This document shows positions 19,723-31,989 of a DNA stretch of 64,000 bases, one piece after another. The number at the start of each line of letters is the position of its first letter. Positions within the stretch are counted from its first letter, which is position 1. Both the position numbers and the translations under genes were made by a program. This DNA is from Hsuehochloa calcarea (taxonomy: Eukaryota; Streptophyta; Magnoliopsida; Poales; Poaceae). The stretch spans positions 26,822,177 through 26,886,176 of the forward strand of contig CM070596.1 in assembly GCA_036346395.1 (NCBI GenBank), given 5' to 3'. Below the pieces are notes generated by a model. It was not told the DNA's origin. It saw nothing but the letters and a program-made list of their open reading frames with translations, and ran no database searches.

Positions 19723-21334
19723 TGAAGGACCAAATGGCAACAGAGGGGGTGAATGGTGCCTTAAAATTAAGAACTCCCCTTTATCAGATTCAAACAAACC
19801 TACAAAGCCCTCCGAAATCTCAAGAAGAGTGAAGCAAAATCGTAGAACGAAAACAAGCTTCGGCCGTTCACGAAATCGAAGTCTGATTCTACCCAATGTA
19901 GTTCCGCATCATGCGTAGTTCCGGTTCATGAAGTTCCGCCAATGTAGTTCACTGTGGACAATCGGAAGTTCCGATTGTCCCGACCAAGAACAAAGGCGCT
20001 GGTTTTGCCTAAAAATCAAATACTAAATCTTGAATGCTCTTCTCAGGTCAAGTTTCACAGGACATCATCCTAAACAACATCTTGACCTCATGGAGAAGAA
20101 TCGCAGACAAGGATTCATTAATCAAAGCAAAAACGGATTTCTTGAGTATTAGGCAAGAACAACCGAAAACCCACAATTTGCAAGATTCTTAGATTCTCGG
20201 CTCATGAGACTTTGAAGATATATTAGCAATATCAATAAGACTCTAGATATCAAGTTTCATACCATCTCATAAGACGAATCAAAAGTTTCATCAAAACCCT
20301 AGCTATTCAAGAGAAGAACAGAGAGAAGAAGGGAGGCATAAACAAGAACCAAAACCTTAGGATTTCATTGATAGTAATCACAAGATTACAGAGGAAAACA
20401 CAGAGGAATGATTACACAAGTTTTCAGTTCATCCTCTCCAACTCAACAAACTCTCAAAAAGCATAACAACCTCTCCAAAGGCTCTTTAGTTAAAGCTAAC
20501 CCTAATTTTCTTAAAAAGTCTAACCCTAACACCAGGGGTTCACCTCTATTTATAGCCCTTGGCTAATGGGTCTCCAACCCATTAAGCCCGCTACACCCGA
20601 ACGGAACCGCCTCCACTTGTGCCGCTTTGCGAAAAGATCGTTCGCCTTTACGCACCTTCCGAAGCCTACCGACACCTTGCCGTCCTTGACTCGCAACCAC
20701 CTCAAGATTCACGCCGCCTTCGACACATCCCGACCGTTCGACCTCAACGCCGCCGCGCTTAGTCCGATCACCTGTCTCGCCACGACTTCGTCTCGATGTC
20801 CTGCAGTCAACATAGACAAAAACACATCACATAGCCTTGCCCAATATCATAGCATCAATATTTGTACAAGACTCAAACTCATACAAACTCAAAATCACAA
20901 ACTATGCCTTTTTGCTCAGTTCTGCCGATAATCGGAAGTTCCGCACTTACCATTGCGGAAGTTCCGATTATCGGAAGTTCCGCACTTCCCATTGCGGAAG
21001 TTCCGATTATCGGACCGTCCGCACCCCTAGGTTTGAAGATCCGATTGTCGTCACAGCAGAATACTCTTTGTCAGTATTTTCGGACATACCGCGTTCCCAG
21101 GTGCGGAAGTTCCGATTACTTCAACCGAACACATTTCCCAGATTAATCGGAAGTTCCGCTTTCCAAAGCCGGAAGTTCCGATTATCGGAACTTCCGCTAC
21201 ATACACTGCGGTAGTTCCGTTTCTCCTGTTTCATCACAGAAACAGTACAAACAGAGAGACTTAACTCTCAACCTATTCAACAAGTTGTCAAATACTCATC
21301 ACTCACAATGGAGGATCTCTCACATGGTCTCTCA
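19723..21334 (-). repeat. 3' LTR of copia F
   Basis: On the minus strand it runs from TGAGAGACCATGTG next to the PPT to a probable end CCATTTGGTCCTTCA. A TATA box (CTATAAATAG) lies at 20546-20555 on the minus strand. The end region GGGGGTGAATGG resembles the equivalent site in LTR G (GGGGGGGTGAATA). The left boundary is inferred. Confidence 0.65.
20925..21215. repeat. Array of CGGAAGTTCCG near-palindromes in LTR F
   Basis: About seven exact copies of CGGAAGTTCCG and a few variants (CGGACCGTCCG, CGGAACTTCCG) occur here. They are separated by ATTAT or CACTTCCCATTG spacers. One more exact copy is near 19971, with variants near 19910-19945. Confidence 0.9.
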
Positions 21335-23090
21335 ATCTCCCCCTGGATGAGTATATTGACAAACACGAAAAAGCATATAGAAGAGTTTGAGATAGAAGCC
21401 AAACATGGTCTAATCTAGAAATCAAGAAGGCTCAAAACCATATTTGTCAAAGAAGAAAGATTGAAGCTTGAAATGAAAGAGCAAATTTTTCAGCAAAGCT
21501 CCAGAAGACTTTTTCTCTCCAAACTAACTTCTCCCCCTTTTGGTAATAAACACATCAAGAAGTGTTAAAGAGAGGAAATGACTCGATGATATTCATTTTA
21601 AGCATTAGGAGCCATGTAGATTATCCAAAATGACTATTAGAGTATTTACACCAAGCCATAACACAGAAGAATGCTATCAAGATCATGACAATTGATGTAT
21701 AGAATAGCTAAGACAGAAAATCCATAATCTGAGAAATGGTTCAATTCTTTAGCAAGTCAAATAAACCAAGATTGTAGTCTAGCTAAAGGTATCCAAGGAT
21801 GATACAAGCCATGTCAAATAATCTAAGTTGAACCAAGAAGACTCATATTGATCAGTTTAGAGTACTACCAGTCAAAAGATTGACTCAATTTTATCCAGTA
21901 CTTGGTCTTTTTAATGAGAAGCAATTTTAGCACAAGTTTCTTTTTCTGGAAACATAATTATGGCTTTATCTTAGTGAAGCAAGTCCTGGACTAGGTGCCA
22001 TCCACAACTGCCTCCTAAGCTTCAACCAATTTTTCAAATCTTAACCATGTGCTAGATCCCAAGCCTTATGCGACCACTCCAAGCAACAGACTTAAGGAAG
22101 TGATCTTAGTTCATCCAAGGCTCCCCCTGAGTTCATGCCTAGTGCAATGGCAAGCAGTCTCATGAGAAAGATTTGGTGAGATCAGTTTTTTTCGCACAAA
22201 AGAGATTATTTTTGCTTTTGAAGTTTTTAGACCAACGATTAAAGATAAGTCAAGTTTCTGAATGAACTGACATAGCTTACTCAAAAGTTCAAAAGAGATT
22301 CAAGACTCAACTCAGCCTACTTGACATGGCGAGAAACATAAAAGGATAACTTCAACCAGACTAGTCTCAAGAGCTATCATGACAAGATTTTAGTTCAAGT
22401 TGAGCAATTTTAGTCACCTTATCATGGCAAAGACTAAACTACACATAAAAAGTCATGATAAATCTAGCAGTTTAGCATAAATCATGGCAAGATGTAAAAC
22501 AGTGAAAACAGATCATAAGGGATAATAGACAAGACTCCAAATGATTATTTTACAATGCAGGATGAAATGCACGGAAAACCAGATTCCCTTCAGAATAAGA
22601 TGCACTTTTTAATTCAGGTTGAGTTATGACAAATTTACTAATATGAAGAAACAAGATGAACTCCCCCTGAACCAAAGGAACAAAAACGAGAATCTGATAA
22701 GAGAAACAGAAAAGGCAGTCCTTAGAGCATAGAAAAGATATAGAGAATACTATCGCTCAGACATGTTCTTATCTACCCCATATGATTCCAAGACTATCAG
22801 CTGATCAACTCACACACTAAGGAGCAAACACTGTCCCTGTCTACCCAAGGGTGGCCCGACCCTTACTAGAACCTATAAGAAGTGAGTAAGCTCTACTTAG
22901 AGAGAGAAGAGACAGCTAATAAGCAGCATCCTAGAAGCACAAGATAAGAATTAGCAGTCAAAGCAACTTGGCAAGAGAACCACTCTAACCTATGCTGGAA
23001 GGACTTAGACCCAAATCATTTAAATGAAATGTAACCAGAAAGGAGAAATAGCAAAAAAAAAAAATACAGTAGTAGCACATAAGCTCCCCC
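21335..23090 (-). other. Copia F 3' spacer with polypurine tract
   Basis: The minus strand next to the LTR reads CCAGGGGGAGAT, a typical copia PPT (21335-21346). The rest is A-rich sequence without an open frame. Element G has a spacer of nearly the same length (50652-52413). In Sire elements this place can hold an env-like ORF; none is detectable here. Confidence 0.7.
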
Positions 23091-24720
23091 TCAAAACAGT
23101 CCATAAGGACAAACCACCCCAAGCTCTCCCCGCAGAGCTGAAAACCAAGAGTTGTCCAAAGGCTTAGTGAAGATATCAGCCAACTGGTGTTCACTCTCCA
23201 CGAACTGAAGCACAATGTCACCCTTCTCTACATGGTCTCGAAGAAAGTGATATCTGATATCAATATGCTTGGTCCAAGAATGTTGCACTGGGTTCTTGGC
23301 AATGCAAATCGCAGACGTGTTATCACAAAAGAGTGGAACACAATCGACTACTAACCCAAAGTCCTGCAAGGTCGAGACTATCCAAAGCACTTGGCTACAA
23401 AGAATCGGTCGCAAAGAACGCACTCGGCCTCTGTAGAGGGATCAGGTAACACCGGATCGCTTCCTTGAAGACCAGAGACAAGAGAAGTGCCAATGAATTG
23501 GCAAGTGCTGAGGTGCTCTTCCTATCTATCCTACACCAAATAAATCGTGATCGGAGAAGGCTCTAAGAGATAGACAAGAAGAGGAAGAGTACCGATACCA
23601 TAGTCAATGGTAGCTCAAGGTACCGAAGATGCGCTTCACCGCTCGACGGTGAGATACGCGAGGAGAAGCTCAAACCGAGCACAAAGACATGCGGAGAAAT
23701 GTATGTCCGGTCTCGAGGTCATTAGGTACAAGAGAGAGCCAATCATGCTCCCGAACTCCTTTTGGTCAATGTGTTCGCCGTCTTCATCCGGATCAAGAGC
23801 ACCAGAGATGCCATCGGAGTTGATATCGGCTTTCCATCATTCATGTCAAGCGCTTGTAAGGTCTCGAGTGTACTTGCCTTGGTGAAGAAAAGTACCTTCC
23901 GAGTCTATTTGATTTGGAAGCCAAGGAAGAAACTCAACTCGCCCATCATGCTCATCTCAAATTCCGAGCTCATAACATCTAAAACTGGGAAACGAGTATG
24001 TGAGGAGCCGCTAAAGATGATGTCGCCCACATAGATCCGGACGAGCAAAAGATCGCACCAAGACGGCGGATGAACAAGGTCTTGTCTATTTTACCCATTT
24101 CAAAACCATGACTCAAAGCAGATAGGACTTAAGCCTTTCATACCAAGCTCGGGAGCTCGCTTGAGTCCATACAAAGCTTTGGAAAGCTCAGACATGGTTA
24201 GGGTATTTGGGGTTCTCGAAACTGGAGGTCGTCGACATAGACTTCTTCCTCAATAAGGCCATTGAGGAAAGCACTCTTGACATCCATCTGGTAAAGCTTG
24301 AAACCCTTAGAAGTCGCAAAGACAAGCAGATTCTAATGGCTTCAAGTCTAGCTATAGGGCAAAGGTCTCTTCAAATCTAGACCTCAACTTGGGTGTACCA
24401 CGAGCTACCAAATCTAGCCTTGTTTCAATGACTAACCCATCTTCACTTTGCTTGTTCTTGAACACCCATTTGGTCCCAATGATATTGTGACCTTGAGGGG
24501 GCTCAACAAGGGACCAGACCTTGTTTCTTTCAAAGTTTTCCAACTCCTCATGTATGGCGTTTATCCAAGACTCGTCAGATAGAGCATGACAAACGTCTTT
24601 GGGCTCAAATGAGGCGACGAAAGCAGAATGGAGACAAAAGAGAGACAAGCCAGCTTTGGAACGTGTGACACGCCTCAGGTGAGCACAAAGTTTTGCCCTC
24701 AAATCCCCTTCCTGGTTTCC
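23091..24720 (-). pseudogene. Copia F pol fragment (RT and RNase H), decayed
   Basis: The C-terminus (23091-23423) has NPVQHSWTKHIDIRYHFLRD and QLADIFTKPLD, diagnostic of copia RNase H. RT motifs lie upstream in broken frames. RIYVGDIIFSG near 24010-24040 shows Gly where the catalytic YVDD has Asp. WINAIHEELENFERNKVWSL and NIIGTKWVFKNK (24352-24702) mark the RT start. Short deletions make many frame changes. The enzyme is dead. Confidence 0.85.
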
Positions 24721-24959
24721 TTCTCACTCTGATTTTATCCCCTGCATCCTATTAGATTTCGTTCTCAGTAAGGACCCCAATCTGTGGTCGATAAGGGAGA
24801 CCAATTTGGTTCGAGATGGATGCCTCTACTCGACCTCATCCTCATCAGAGAGTGACCCATTGATTGATTGAGAGAGAGAGTATCTTGTAATTACGTTCTT
24901 GCAAACTATTGAAAGAGTATATAGAAACTATTGCCTAGCAATTGATTGGTTTGGCTCAA

Positions 24960-25249
24960 AACACGATTTTTTTTCTGTAATACAAAAAACTATCACAGTC
25001 GACTTTTTTGCAAAAAAACGTCTTTAATAGTCTATTTTCACTAACAATTCTGAACAAGAACTGTCTGCGATAATTGACTATCGCAGACGGTTATTGTTTA
25101 GAACTGTCTGTGATAGCTTTTTTCACAGACGGTTCAAAAACCGTCTGTGATGACCACATAGTATCACTGACCCATAAAGTCAGACGGTTCAGAAAACCGT
25201 CTGTGATGACGATTTTGAACCATCTGTGATTACCTCTTCTATAGTAGTG
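24960..25249 (+). mobile_element. Orphan CACTA 3' end, same family as 2529-4270
   Basis: The sequence matches the last 290 bp of the first CACTA element in order: the CGATTTTTTT then AATAC/TAAAAAACTATCACAG opening, repeats of TCACAGACGGTT, CCCATAAAGTCAGACGGTT, and the terminal ATAGTAGTG at 25241-25249. No CACTA 5' end occurs nearby, and the left side abuts copia F. It is a truncated remnant, diverged from the first element. Confidence 0.85.
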
Positions 25250-25760
25250 TTACCACTAGACGCGTAGTGCAGTGGAAGAAGAGTTGGAGCAGCCAAATCC
25301 AACGTAGAGCGCATCGATGTAGTGGTCGTAGTCGATCGTCTAGCGCCCTCATCTCCGATCGTCTCCTCCAGTAACCAGTCACGTCCCTTATCAAGTCGTG
25401 GATCATCCTTTAGTGCAATGGCAAATGGTGTAGCGTCTCTACGGTATCCACACGTTCAGGGATGGAACACCGTACACCGGTGTGCTAGCACCAACTCGCG
25501 CGGTAGGGCTCTTGAGAAGATGACGACTAGGGTTTCAGTGGAGTAACTCACATCCTCTGTCGTCTCTCCTAATAGCCTCATGCATCCTCTTATATAAGGC
25601 ACATGGCGGATCCTATCCGAACACGTTTGTTTCAACCCATTAAGTGTGTGACCCGTTAGGTTCATGTGTAATCGGTTGTGACTCGGAAACTATTTTTCGA
25701 ACACGAGTCGTTAGCGGTTCCTAGCAGGACATAACGATTCCCGAGTACACATAAATTATT
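25250..25760 (-). mobile_element. Possible LTR fragment with TATA box
   Basis: The minus strand has CTTATATAAGAGG near 25590-25605 followed by a CT-rich leader with AACCCTAGTCG. This composition resembles a copia LTR and leader. No termini or partner copy are visible and no coding follows, so the call is tentative. Confidence 0.3.
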
Positions 25761-28700
25761 TTGGATGAATTTTAATGCAATATGATCTACGATCAGATCC
25801 TTATCACTTATGACCAACTCTTATCTCTATACGATCAATTCATATTTAGTCATGACTAATTCATATCTTCTTTCCTTACAGAATGGAAACAACAATAACC
25901 CTCGGAACTGCATAACAGGAACAGGCAAAGGATGATAAAAGCTCACACCTGCGACTACAAGAGAAAATGACCCCGTCAAATAAGCACCGCAGGAGCTCAA
26001 ACTGCAGGACGCAGGAAGGCTATATTGTCCGTGTTCGCTGCTGCCTGCCGCACGCACGCACGCCCTGCTGCATCACCCCTGTCCAGGCTCACTGCGGCTC
26101 TCCACCACCTGGCGCAGCACAAGAACCTCCCGAACCAAGCAAGATAGTCGCACGCGCCCACAGCCCGGAGCGAAGCCTCGATGCACAGATCACCGAGTAT
26201 TCTCCTGCTGTCCTGCTGTTCCATCCCAAAACCTCCAATGCATGTCAAGAAATCTGAAAAGTGTGCATGCAAGGATAGATTTCAATTTTTGACAAGTTGA
26301 TTTGGAGAAGAAAGGGGAAGAACTCACCTTCCTGAGCCACCGAGGGGCAGTAGGATGCCAGCAAAGGGAGAATGACGGCGCAGGTGCGTGGTCGAATGAG
26401 CTGAGAAGCATACGGGGAATGGAATTGGAGTAAGGAGGATGTTGGCCGTCAGCATGCCAGATGTGGAGAGGGCCCGACAGGACCTGCAACCAGGAAAATA
26501 ATAGCACAAACTAAATGAGAGTGCATGGTATTGCTCAATCACATGCATAAGCAAGTACACAATTCTCTTGTATCAAACAATTCAGAGGTAACTAGTAGCA
26601 GAGTTGTCCCAAAATTAAGCAAGAGAATGCATTACGACGGCAAAGCGTTACAAATCTCATTTGCAAACAAAATCAAGAGGATAGAATGGATTCAATTATG
26701 GCATGACATCAATAGGATAATATTACACTTTTGATGCGTATTGTTGAATTAAAGGCTCATGATCTCATCCATTCAACAAATCTTACATCTTCATGAGAGC
26801 TTTGGGGTGAAAATCAAGGGTTCAATCATCCGAGCCGTGATGCAAAACTCCATTGAGCATTGATAAGCTAATATGGTTGTCATTTCAAGAAATTATAAGT
26901 GCAGATATAAGCTAGAAAAAAGAAGGCATAACTGTATGGTTGACACATTCTCTCATTTTGCCGAACCAAGTGCTTGTACTACAAAACCAGTAGATAATAG
27001 GAAACTGACGAGAGTAAATAGTAAACACCCGTACAAGAAAGTATACACTTCACTTCAAATAAATGACACATAGTTTACCAACTGGACTGTCCAAAAATGG
27101 TTACACATTTAACTCGCTAGACAGATGAGAACAATCCTTTATCACTCATAAGAGCATTTTAAAGCTCTAGGTGACCAGAATCACTAAAAGTTTTTTTTCT
27201 TTCTTTCCAATTAGCAGTTCTGATGCATGAACAATACAGGCATTAACTCCCATACACATGTTCAAACATAAATACAACAAATGAAAACTTATATCAGCCA
27301 AATGGCACTGCTAACACATGCTCAACTCTGTTGTAGCTCTAGCATAAAGAGGAGGTTGGATGAAAGCAGGCTGTGGTACAGGAAGATGCATAACATATAG
27401 TATGATATACGAAGGTGAATTCAAGGAAATAATCTGATCCTGAGAAATAAAATTTGAATCAATTTTCTTAATTGATGCTAACATAAGTATAAAACATACT
27501 TTTAACACTAGCAAAATTAATTTTTCCAGTTTATACTTCTATTTCCTACCGAAATAACCAGGTGTAGAATGTGAATTCAACAAAATCTACATGGATCACA
27601 GCCTCTTCTCCTACTGCAGAAAGTTGGTTATCAAACTCGATACGAATTGGGAGTCTAATTTCTACAAGTTCTATGTATTTGTAAATTTTACAAGAATGTA
27701 AAGATTTTTTGCAGCACAAATGGGTTATAATTTTCCTTTGTCAAATGATCAAACATATTGCCGAGAATAATCAGGAGCATACTGCTTTTAGGATTACAGA
27801 CAGCTACCAGTTACCACAATGATGCCTAACTTAGTACATTTAATAATGTAAAACTCAACCAAGAAGAAACGGAGCCTAGAAGTGTCAAAAAAGTCTCACC
27901 TTCAAGCATCAAGGTGTGCAGTGTGCAGTTGGAACAAATCCACCTTGTTTAACAATGACAGAATTGCACGGGTCGTGTATGTTCACATCAGGAAAACTAG
28001 AATAAGGCCCTGAATGTTTTACCAACGATGGGCCTTACAGAGGTTCAAACCTATATAGACCAAAAACTGCTGGTTACAGAATTCCATAGATTCTGGGCAA
28101 TGTCGGGACAGGCTGAACACATTGATTCTGTAGATAGAAATAGGAATTCAGAAGATACGACGAAGTTCATGGGAGAACTAAAGGATGAAGCAGAGACAAA
28201 AACAACTCACATGAATTTATATGAAGCCATGTGTTTTCTAGAGCTGTTGTGGTATTCCTTGCGGGGAACCCACTGCTACATAAAGCCACATATGCATATA
28301 GCTGGCTTGATATTCCTCAAGGGCGCTTTATGTACCAGAGATATGACAAGTGGGAATTTTGTCATAGTTGTATCCACCAGTCAATACTTTCCTGCCAAAA
28401 TAACTGCAAAGTCTTAGTACCACCTAATAACCTAAGAAGTTGTTTAAAGCTAGATATAAGCCTAGAAAAAAAAATACTGCCTACTGAAGGAAACTGAAAT
28501 AAGAGCAAATGATTTGAAATGATATTTTGATAGAATCCTAAGTCCTAACAAATAGAATGTAACATAAAAATAACAAGATATATTTCCGTATTGCAAGAGT
28601 GAGCAATAAATGCTGTTCTCAACCAACAAAATCATGCTAGAATCAAAAGTATGACTAAACAATTTGAAATAAAAGCAACCTTGCATTTGTACAATTGTAT

Positions 28701-29049
28701 TCCATCATTATTTTAGAAAAGAATGATGAAACTCTAAATTAGAGATTATTATGTGCAGTAAAGGTGATGTTAGAGAACAGTCATATAGACTTGATCTTAC
28801 TTTACATGATTGTTACCAGGGTAGATGAATGATTCCACAGAGTTGACAGTTTTCCATTCCACCTACAATGGTCAAAGAACAAAGTTCATAAGGCTGCCAA
28901 ATGTCTAGAACGAAAAGCTCGGGAATGAGTCTCATTAGTATTGTCAATGAGACAATACAAAATAATAGCAGACATACCTTCTGGGAATCCTTTCCAAAAA
29001 TTTCACCAATACCACAAGTCAGATTCTTTGGTTCCTTCTGTAGTCAAAT
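25760..29049. other. Low-repeat island, no secure gene
   Basis: This stretch lacks similarity to the other repeats in the window. A GC-rich block at about 26040-26200 has an exon or leader look. The remainder is AT-rich, with many intron-like pyrimidine tracts. It may be downstream or intron sequence of the PPR pseudogene, which is read on the minus strand from 29600 toward here. An open frame at 28028-28417 overlaps another at 28231-28497; neither has a domain I recognise. Confidence 0.4.
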
Positions 29050-29600
29050 TCATCTGCTGTCACTTAAATCCATATTGTTCTGAATTCCTAGAGATTGATG
29101 AGTAGGGGTATCAGGGGCATTTCCCTGCTTCAACATAGTACTGTACAACTCATATGCTTTTTCCAAGTCGCCTACTTTCCGGTATCCACATATTAGAGAA
29201 GTATAGATGACTACATTAGGTACAAAGTCAATCTTTATCAGTTCATACGCCAGCAAGATGGCAACATCCATTCGGTGTAGCTTGCCGAAGCCATCAATCA
29301 AACAAGAATAAGTAACAACATCTGGCAAGAAACCACGTCGCATCAACTCTATGGCCCTCTTCATATTTCCAGACATACAACAACAATTAATGGCAGATGT
29401 ACATGTAGCTCAATCAGGCTTAACACATTGTTGAATCATCTCATCAAACAAACCCAAAGCTTATCCTGTTCTTCCAGTCTTGCAAAGCACACTATGAGGC
29501 TAGTGTACGTGAATTTGTTAGGTTTTATTCCTTCTATAGACATCCGTGAATATAATCTTTGAAGTTCATCAATATTTGACATTTTCGCATGTGTATCTAT
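29050..29600 (-). pseudogene. Pentatricopeptide repeat (PPR) protein fragment
   Basis: The main frame (29376 down to 29050) holds consecutive P-type PPR motifs: FLPDVVTYSCLIDGFGK, then FVPNVVIYTSLICGYRK, then GNAPDTPTHQSL. Upstream, frames with KPNKFTYTSLIVCFARL and, after a frameshift near 29460, an in-frame TGA (near 29418) precede it, giving about four to five repeats. PPR proteins of this class bind organellar RNA, and intact ones have many more repeats plus a targeting peptide, neither seen here. The stop, frameshift and short length mark a pseudogene. It is the only host-type coding sequence outside transposons. Confidence 0.85.
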
Positions 29601-29769
29601 AAGTATACTTGTCATAGCAAAAGAGGGCTAGACAGTAAGATGGGCACCCTCGGTGTCTTCGGAGTGACAAAGGTGTCCTTAGGAGAAGAAATCAGTTGCT
29701 AGAAAAATGTGTGTATTATTTGCTCCAAAGAAATGTATCTGCCTAGCAGCGTACTTGACATTACTATAC

Positions 29770-30730
29770 TACTCTTAAAAAAACCTTATACGCGTAAGGG
29801 CTGCAGGGACTTTTCCTCCTCCTGTACGTAGCCTTTGGCCCACGGTGGACTCTCCTGGGGTCGGTCCAGCGGGCTGGTGCACCTAGTCCACCGGTGCCCG
29901 AGGCGCCTCCCGGGGTATAAGACACCCTCGGGGCGAGGGGGCCCTGGGCGTCCTCTGCTTCTCCCGAGGTGCCCTGGATGAACCGCCGCTTCTAATCTTG
30001 CGGTGCTTCGGTGACGATGGCCTCCGGGCGGGCGCTTGGGATTGCCGAGGTGGCCCCAGAGGACCCACTGCTCCTAGCCTTGAGTTGCCCTGGAGACCCT
30101 CCGGGGAGGCTCCGGAGAAGACCCGGACTCCTAGTGCTCCCCAGAGGGGGGTCCTTTGTGCTCGCTGGAGGGCCCGCTACTCCTAGCTTCGAGGTACCAC
30201 GAGACCCTCCGGGGAGGCTTGGTCTTCTCCGGCCTCCCGATTGCTCTGGTGCCCCTGGCGGGGGCTTGGTGCTCGCAGATAGCGGGGTCTGTCCCGCAAT
30301 CGTCGCCGGGTCGTGGGGGCCGCCCTCATGACAAGCCCCACGCAGTCGAGGTCCTGCTTTGTCACGGCTGAAACCACACCATTCCCTAAAAGGGTCCAAG
30401 CACACCGTCCCCTTCAGCCTGGCGAAGCATGCTTGCGCTGTTTCCTTCGGGGATGTTCCGATGTGTTCTTGATTTACTTTTGTTGTGGTCGAACCACCTT
30501 CGACCCGGTGGTCGGAAGATTCTTGTTGCGGCCATATTCAATTGGCCAACAGTCTAGATGGCGCCTCTTTAGGTGAGGCACGCCGCCATTGGTTGGCGCG
30601 CTGTGACGTCGTTAGGTGCTTTTGCGATGAAATGGCTTGTAGCTGTTGGCCTGTTTAGGGCCCACGTGTCAACCGATGATTGGCGTGTGGCTCTTCGGCT
30701 TCTACGTTGTGTTGTTTCGTGGGCCTGATG
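29770..30730. other. GC-rich region upstream of second PF04195-like unit
   Basis: Very GC-rich with repeated words such as CCCTCCGGGGAGGCT. On the minus strand there is a TATA-like CTTATACCCC near 29920. By analogy with the Tat-type element it could be an LTR-proximal region, but I could not find paired termini. Overlapping open frames on both strands are composition artefacts. Confidence 0.3.
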
Positions 30731-30733
30731 CGG

Positions 30734-30742
30734 CTATAAATA
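30734..30742 (+). promoter_or_regulatory. TATA box of second PF04195-like unit
   Basis: CTATAAATA lies about 120 bp before an ATG at 30858, with a GAAAACCCTAG leader word typical of plant transcripts. This is the same arrangement as at 8417. Confidence 0.5.
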
Positions 30743-30857
30743 GGGGGGTACCCCCCGTACTGGCATTGCCCTACATTCTGAAAACCCTAGCTGATGTTGT
30801 TTGTGTGTGTTGCTTCTTCGAGGGTCCTAGCTCCGGTGCCTTTGTCTTCTTCGGCCC

Positions 30858-31989
30858 ATGACAAAGCGGCCTAGAGATGGTGGTGGGGCGGTTGCCTACA
30901 CCGACGAGCTTGGCTGCTTATCGGTGACACCGCAAGTCCTGCATACCCTAAGGGATGAGGGGAAATTGTCGGATCTTTCGGTGACGTGAGCCCCCGGCTC
31001 GAAGATAGTGTTGGAGCCCTGGGAAGACGAGGCTGTCGTCTTCGTCGCCTTCTTCGATGCCGACCTTCGGTTTCCATGTGTGGAGTTGGTGGCGTGTGTG
31101 CTCCAGCTGTATCGGGTGGAGTTGGTACAGCTGACGCCCAACTCCATCGTCAAGCTCGGCATGTTTGAGTGGGTGATGTAGTCTGCGGGGGCGAGCGGGG
31201 AAGGTTGGCTCTTCGCATACCTTCACGATGGGTGGTGTCAACCGAAGAAGAAAAAGGATACCGGCAAGACGCTCAACCTCGGGAGCATCGACTTTCAGAC
31301 AAAGGTGCGATGCCTCCAGTATTGCCGGCTCCCGTGTCTAGGAAAGGTGGGAGACCGACTGGATTCCACGGTGGTTTTACCATAAGTCCCCGGTGGGCGA
31401 CGGCTTGCGCTCGACCGAAGGGCCCATCCAACTCACCCCTCCCCGTAGATTGATCTAACGTCAAGGGAGGAGGCGCTTCTCTAGCTGCTGCTAACAGCGA
31501 CGCAGAGGCTCTCCATGAGGGATCTTGTGGAGGAGTTCTGCGTGCTTCAGGTATGGCCCCTCGTGCAGGGTTGGGACGTGAAGCTCAAGGCGGAGAGGGG
31601 TGGCTTCCCCTCCTTCGATCTATCAGATGGCGAGGAGGGTAATGACTTGCCTCTTTTTTATTGCTATATATATATATTCTAACTCTGCTATAAAGGTGCT
31701 CGTGCAATGTTGCCCGTCGACGAGGCTACGTGAGTTACGGAGCAGCTGCTGGGCCCCTATACTGGGGAGGAGCATGCGAAGTAGGGGCTGGTGGTGCACG
31801 AGCCTCATCTGAACTGGGCGTACCTTCACCCAACTATTCGCCTGGCGGAGCGGCCTGACCCCGACGAGGGGAGGAGGAAAAAGAATCGGGTGCCGGAGGA
31901 GCTGAACACCTAGGGGCCAACTGGCGCGGTGCCCTTGCAATGCGTTGGAGCCAGGGGCACGGGCGGCTCCCGCTGCGTGGGGGTGGACG
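30858..31989 (+). pseudogene. Second PF04195-like gene fragment
   Basis: From the ATG at 30858 the frame reads through an acidic lead to VVFVAFFDADLRFPCVELVA and then VELVQLTPNSIVKLGMFEWV, matching the PF04195 pattern (FxAxLRFPxxxxVxxVLxxYxVxLxQLTPN). Two stops break it, a TGA at about 30986 and a TAG at about 31178. A later block, LSMRDLVEEFCVLQVWPLVQGW (around 31515-31580), matches the C-terminal part of this family, and a donor-like GAG|GGTAATG follows. The fragment is cut at 31990 by a gypsy LTR. It differs clearly from the unit at 8569, so it belongs to another subfamily. Confidence 0.65.

Larger units (their letters stand above)
19723..24960 (-). mobile_element. Sire-type copia element F, decayed, 5' truncated
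   Basis: The minus-strand element has a 3' LTR (19723-21334), PPT, a 1.75-kb non-coding spacer and the C-terminal half of pol. The layout and protein motifs equal those of elements G and D in this window. The 5' half (integrase, gag, 5' LTR) is absent; the remnant ends near 24960 against a CACTA fragment. The left flank between the Tat-type LTR and this LTR is only 44 bp. Confidence 0.8.

Noticed and set aside
21335..23090. Env-like gene in the Sire 3' spacers (also 50652-52413)
   Set aside because: The position is right for the lineage, but no frame of useful length or membrane-segment pattern was found.
25250..25270. Palindrome-like CACTAGACGCGTAGTG as a tiny CACTA element
   Set aside because: It is only 16 bp and next to a real CACTA end; no duplication or interior exists, so chance is likelier.
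29883..30576. Long Pro/Arg/Gly-rich open frames on both strands
   Set aside because: They arise from GC-rich composition; four or more overlap and none shows a domain or codon pattern.
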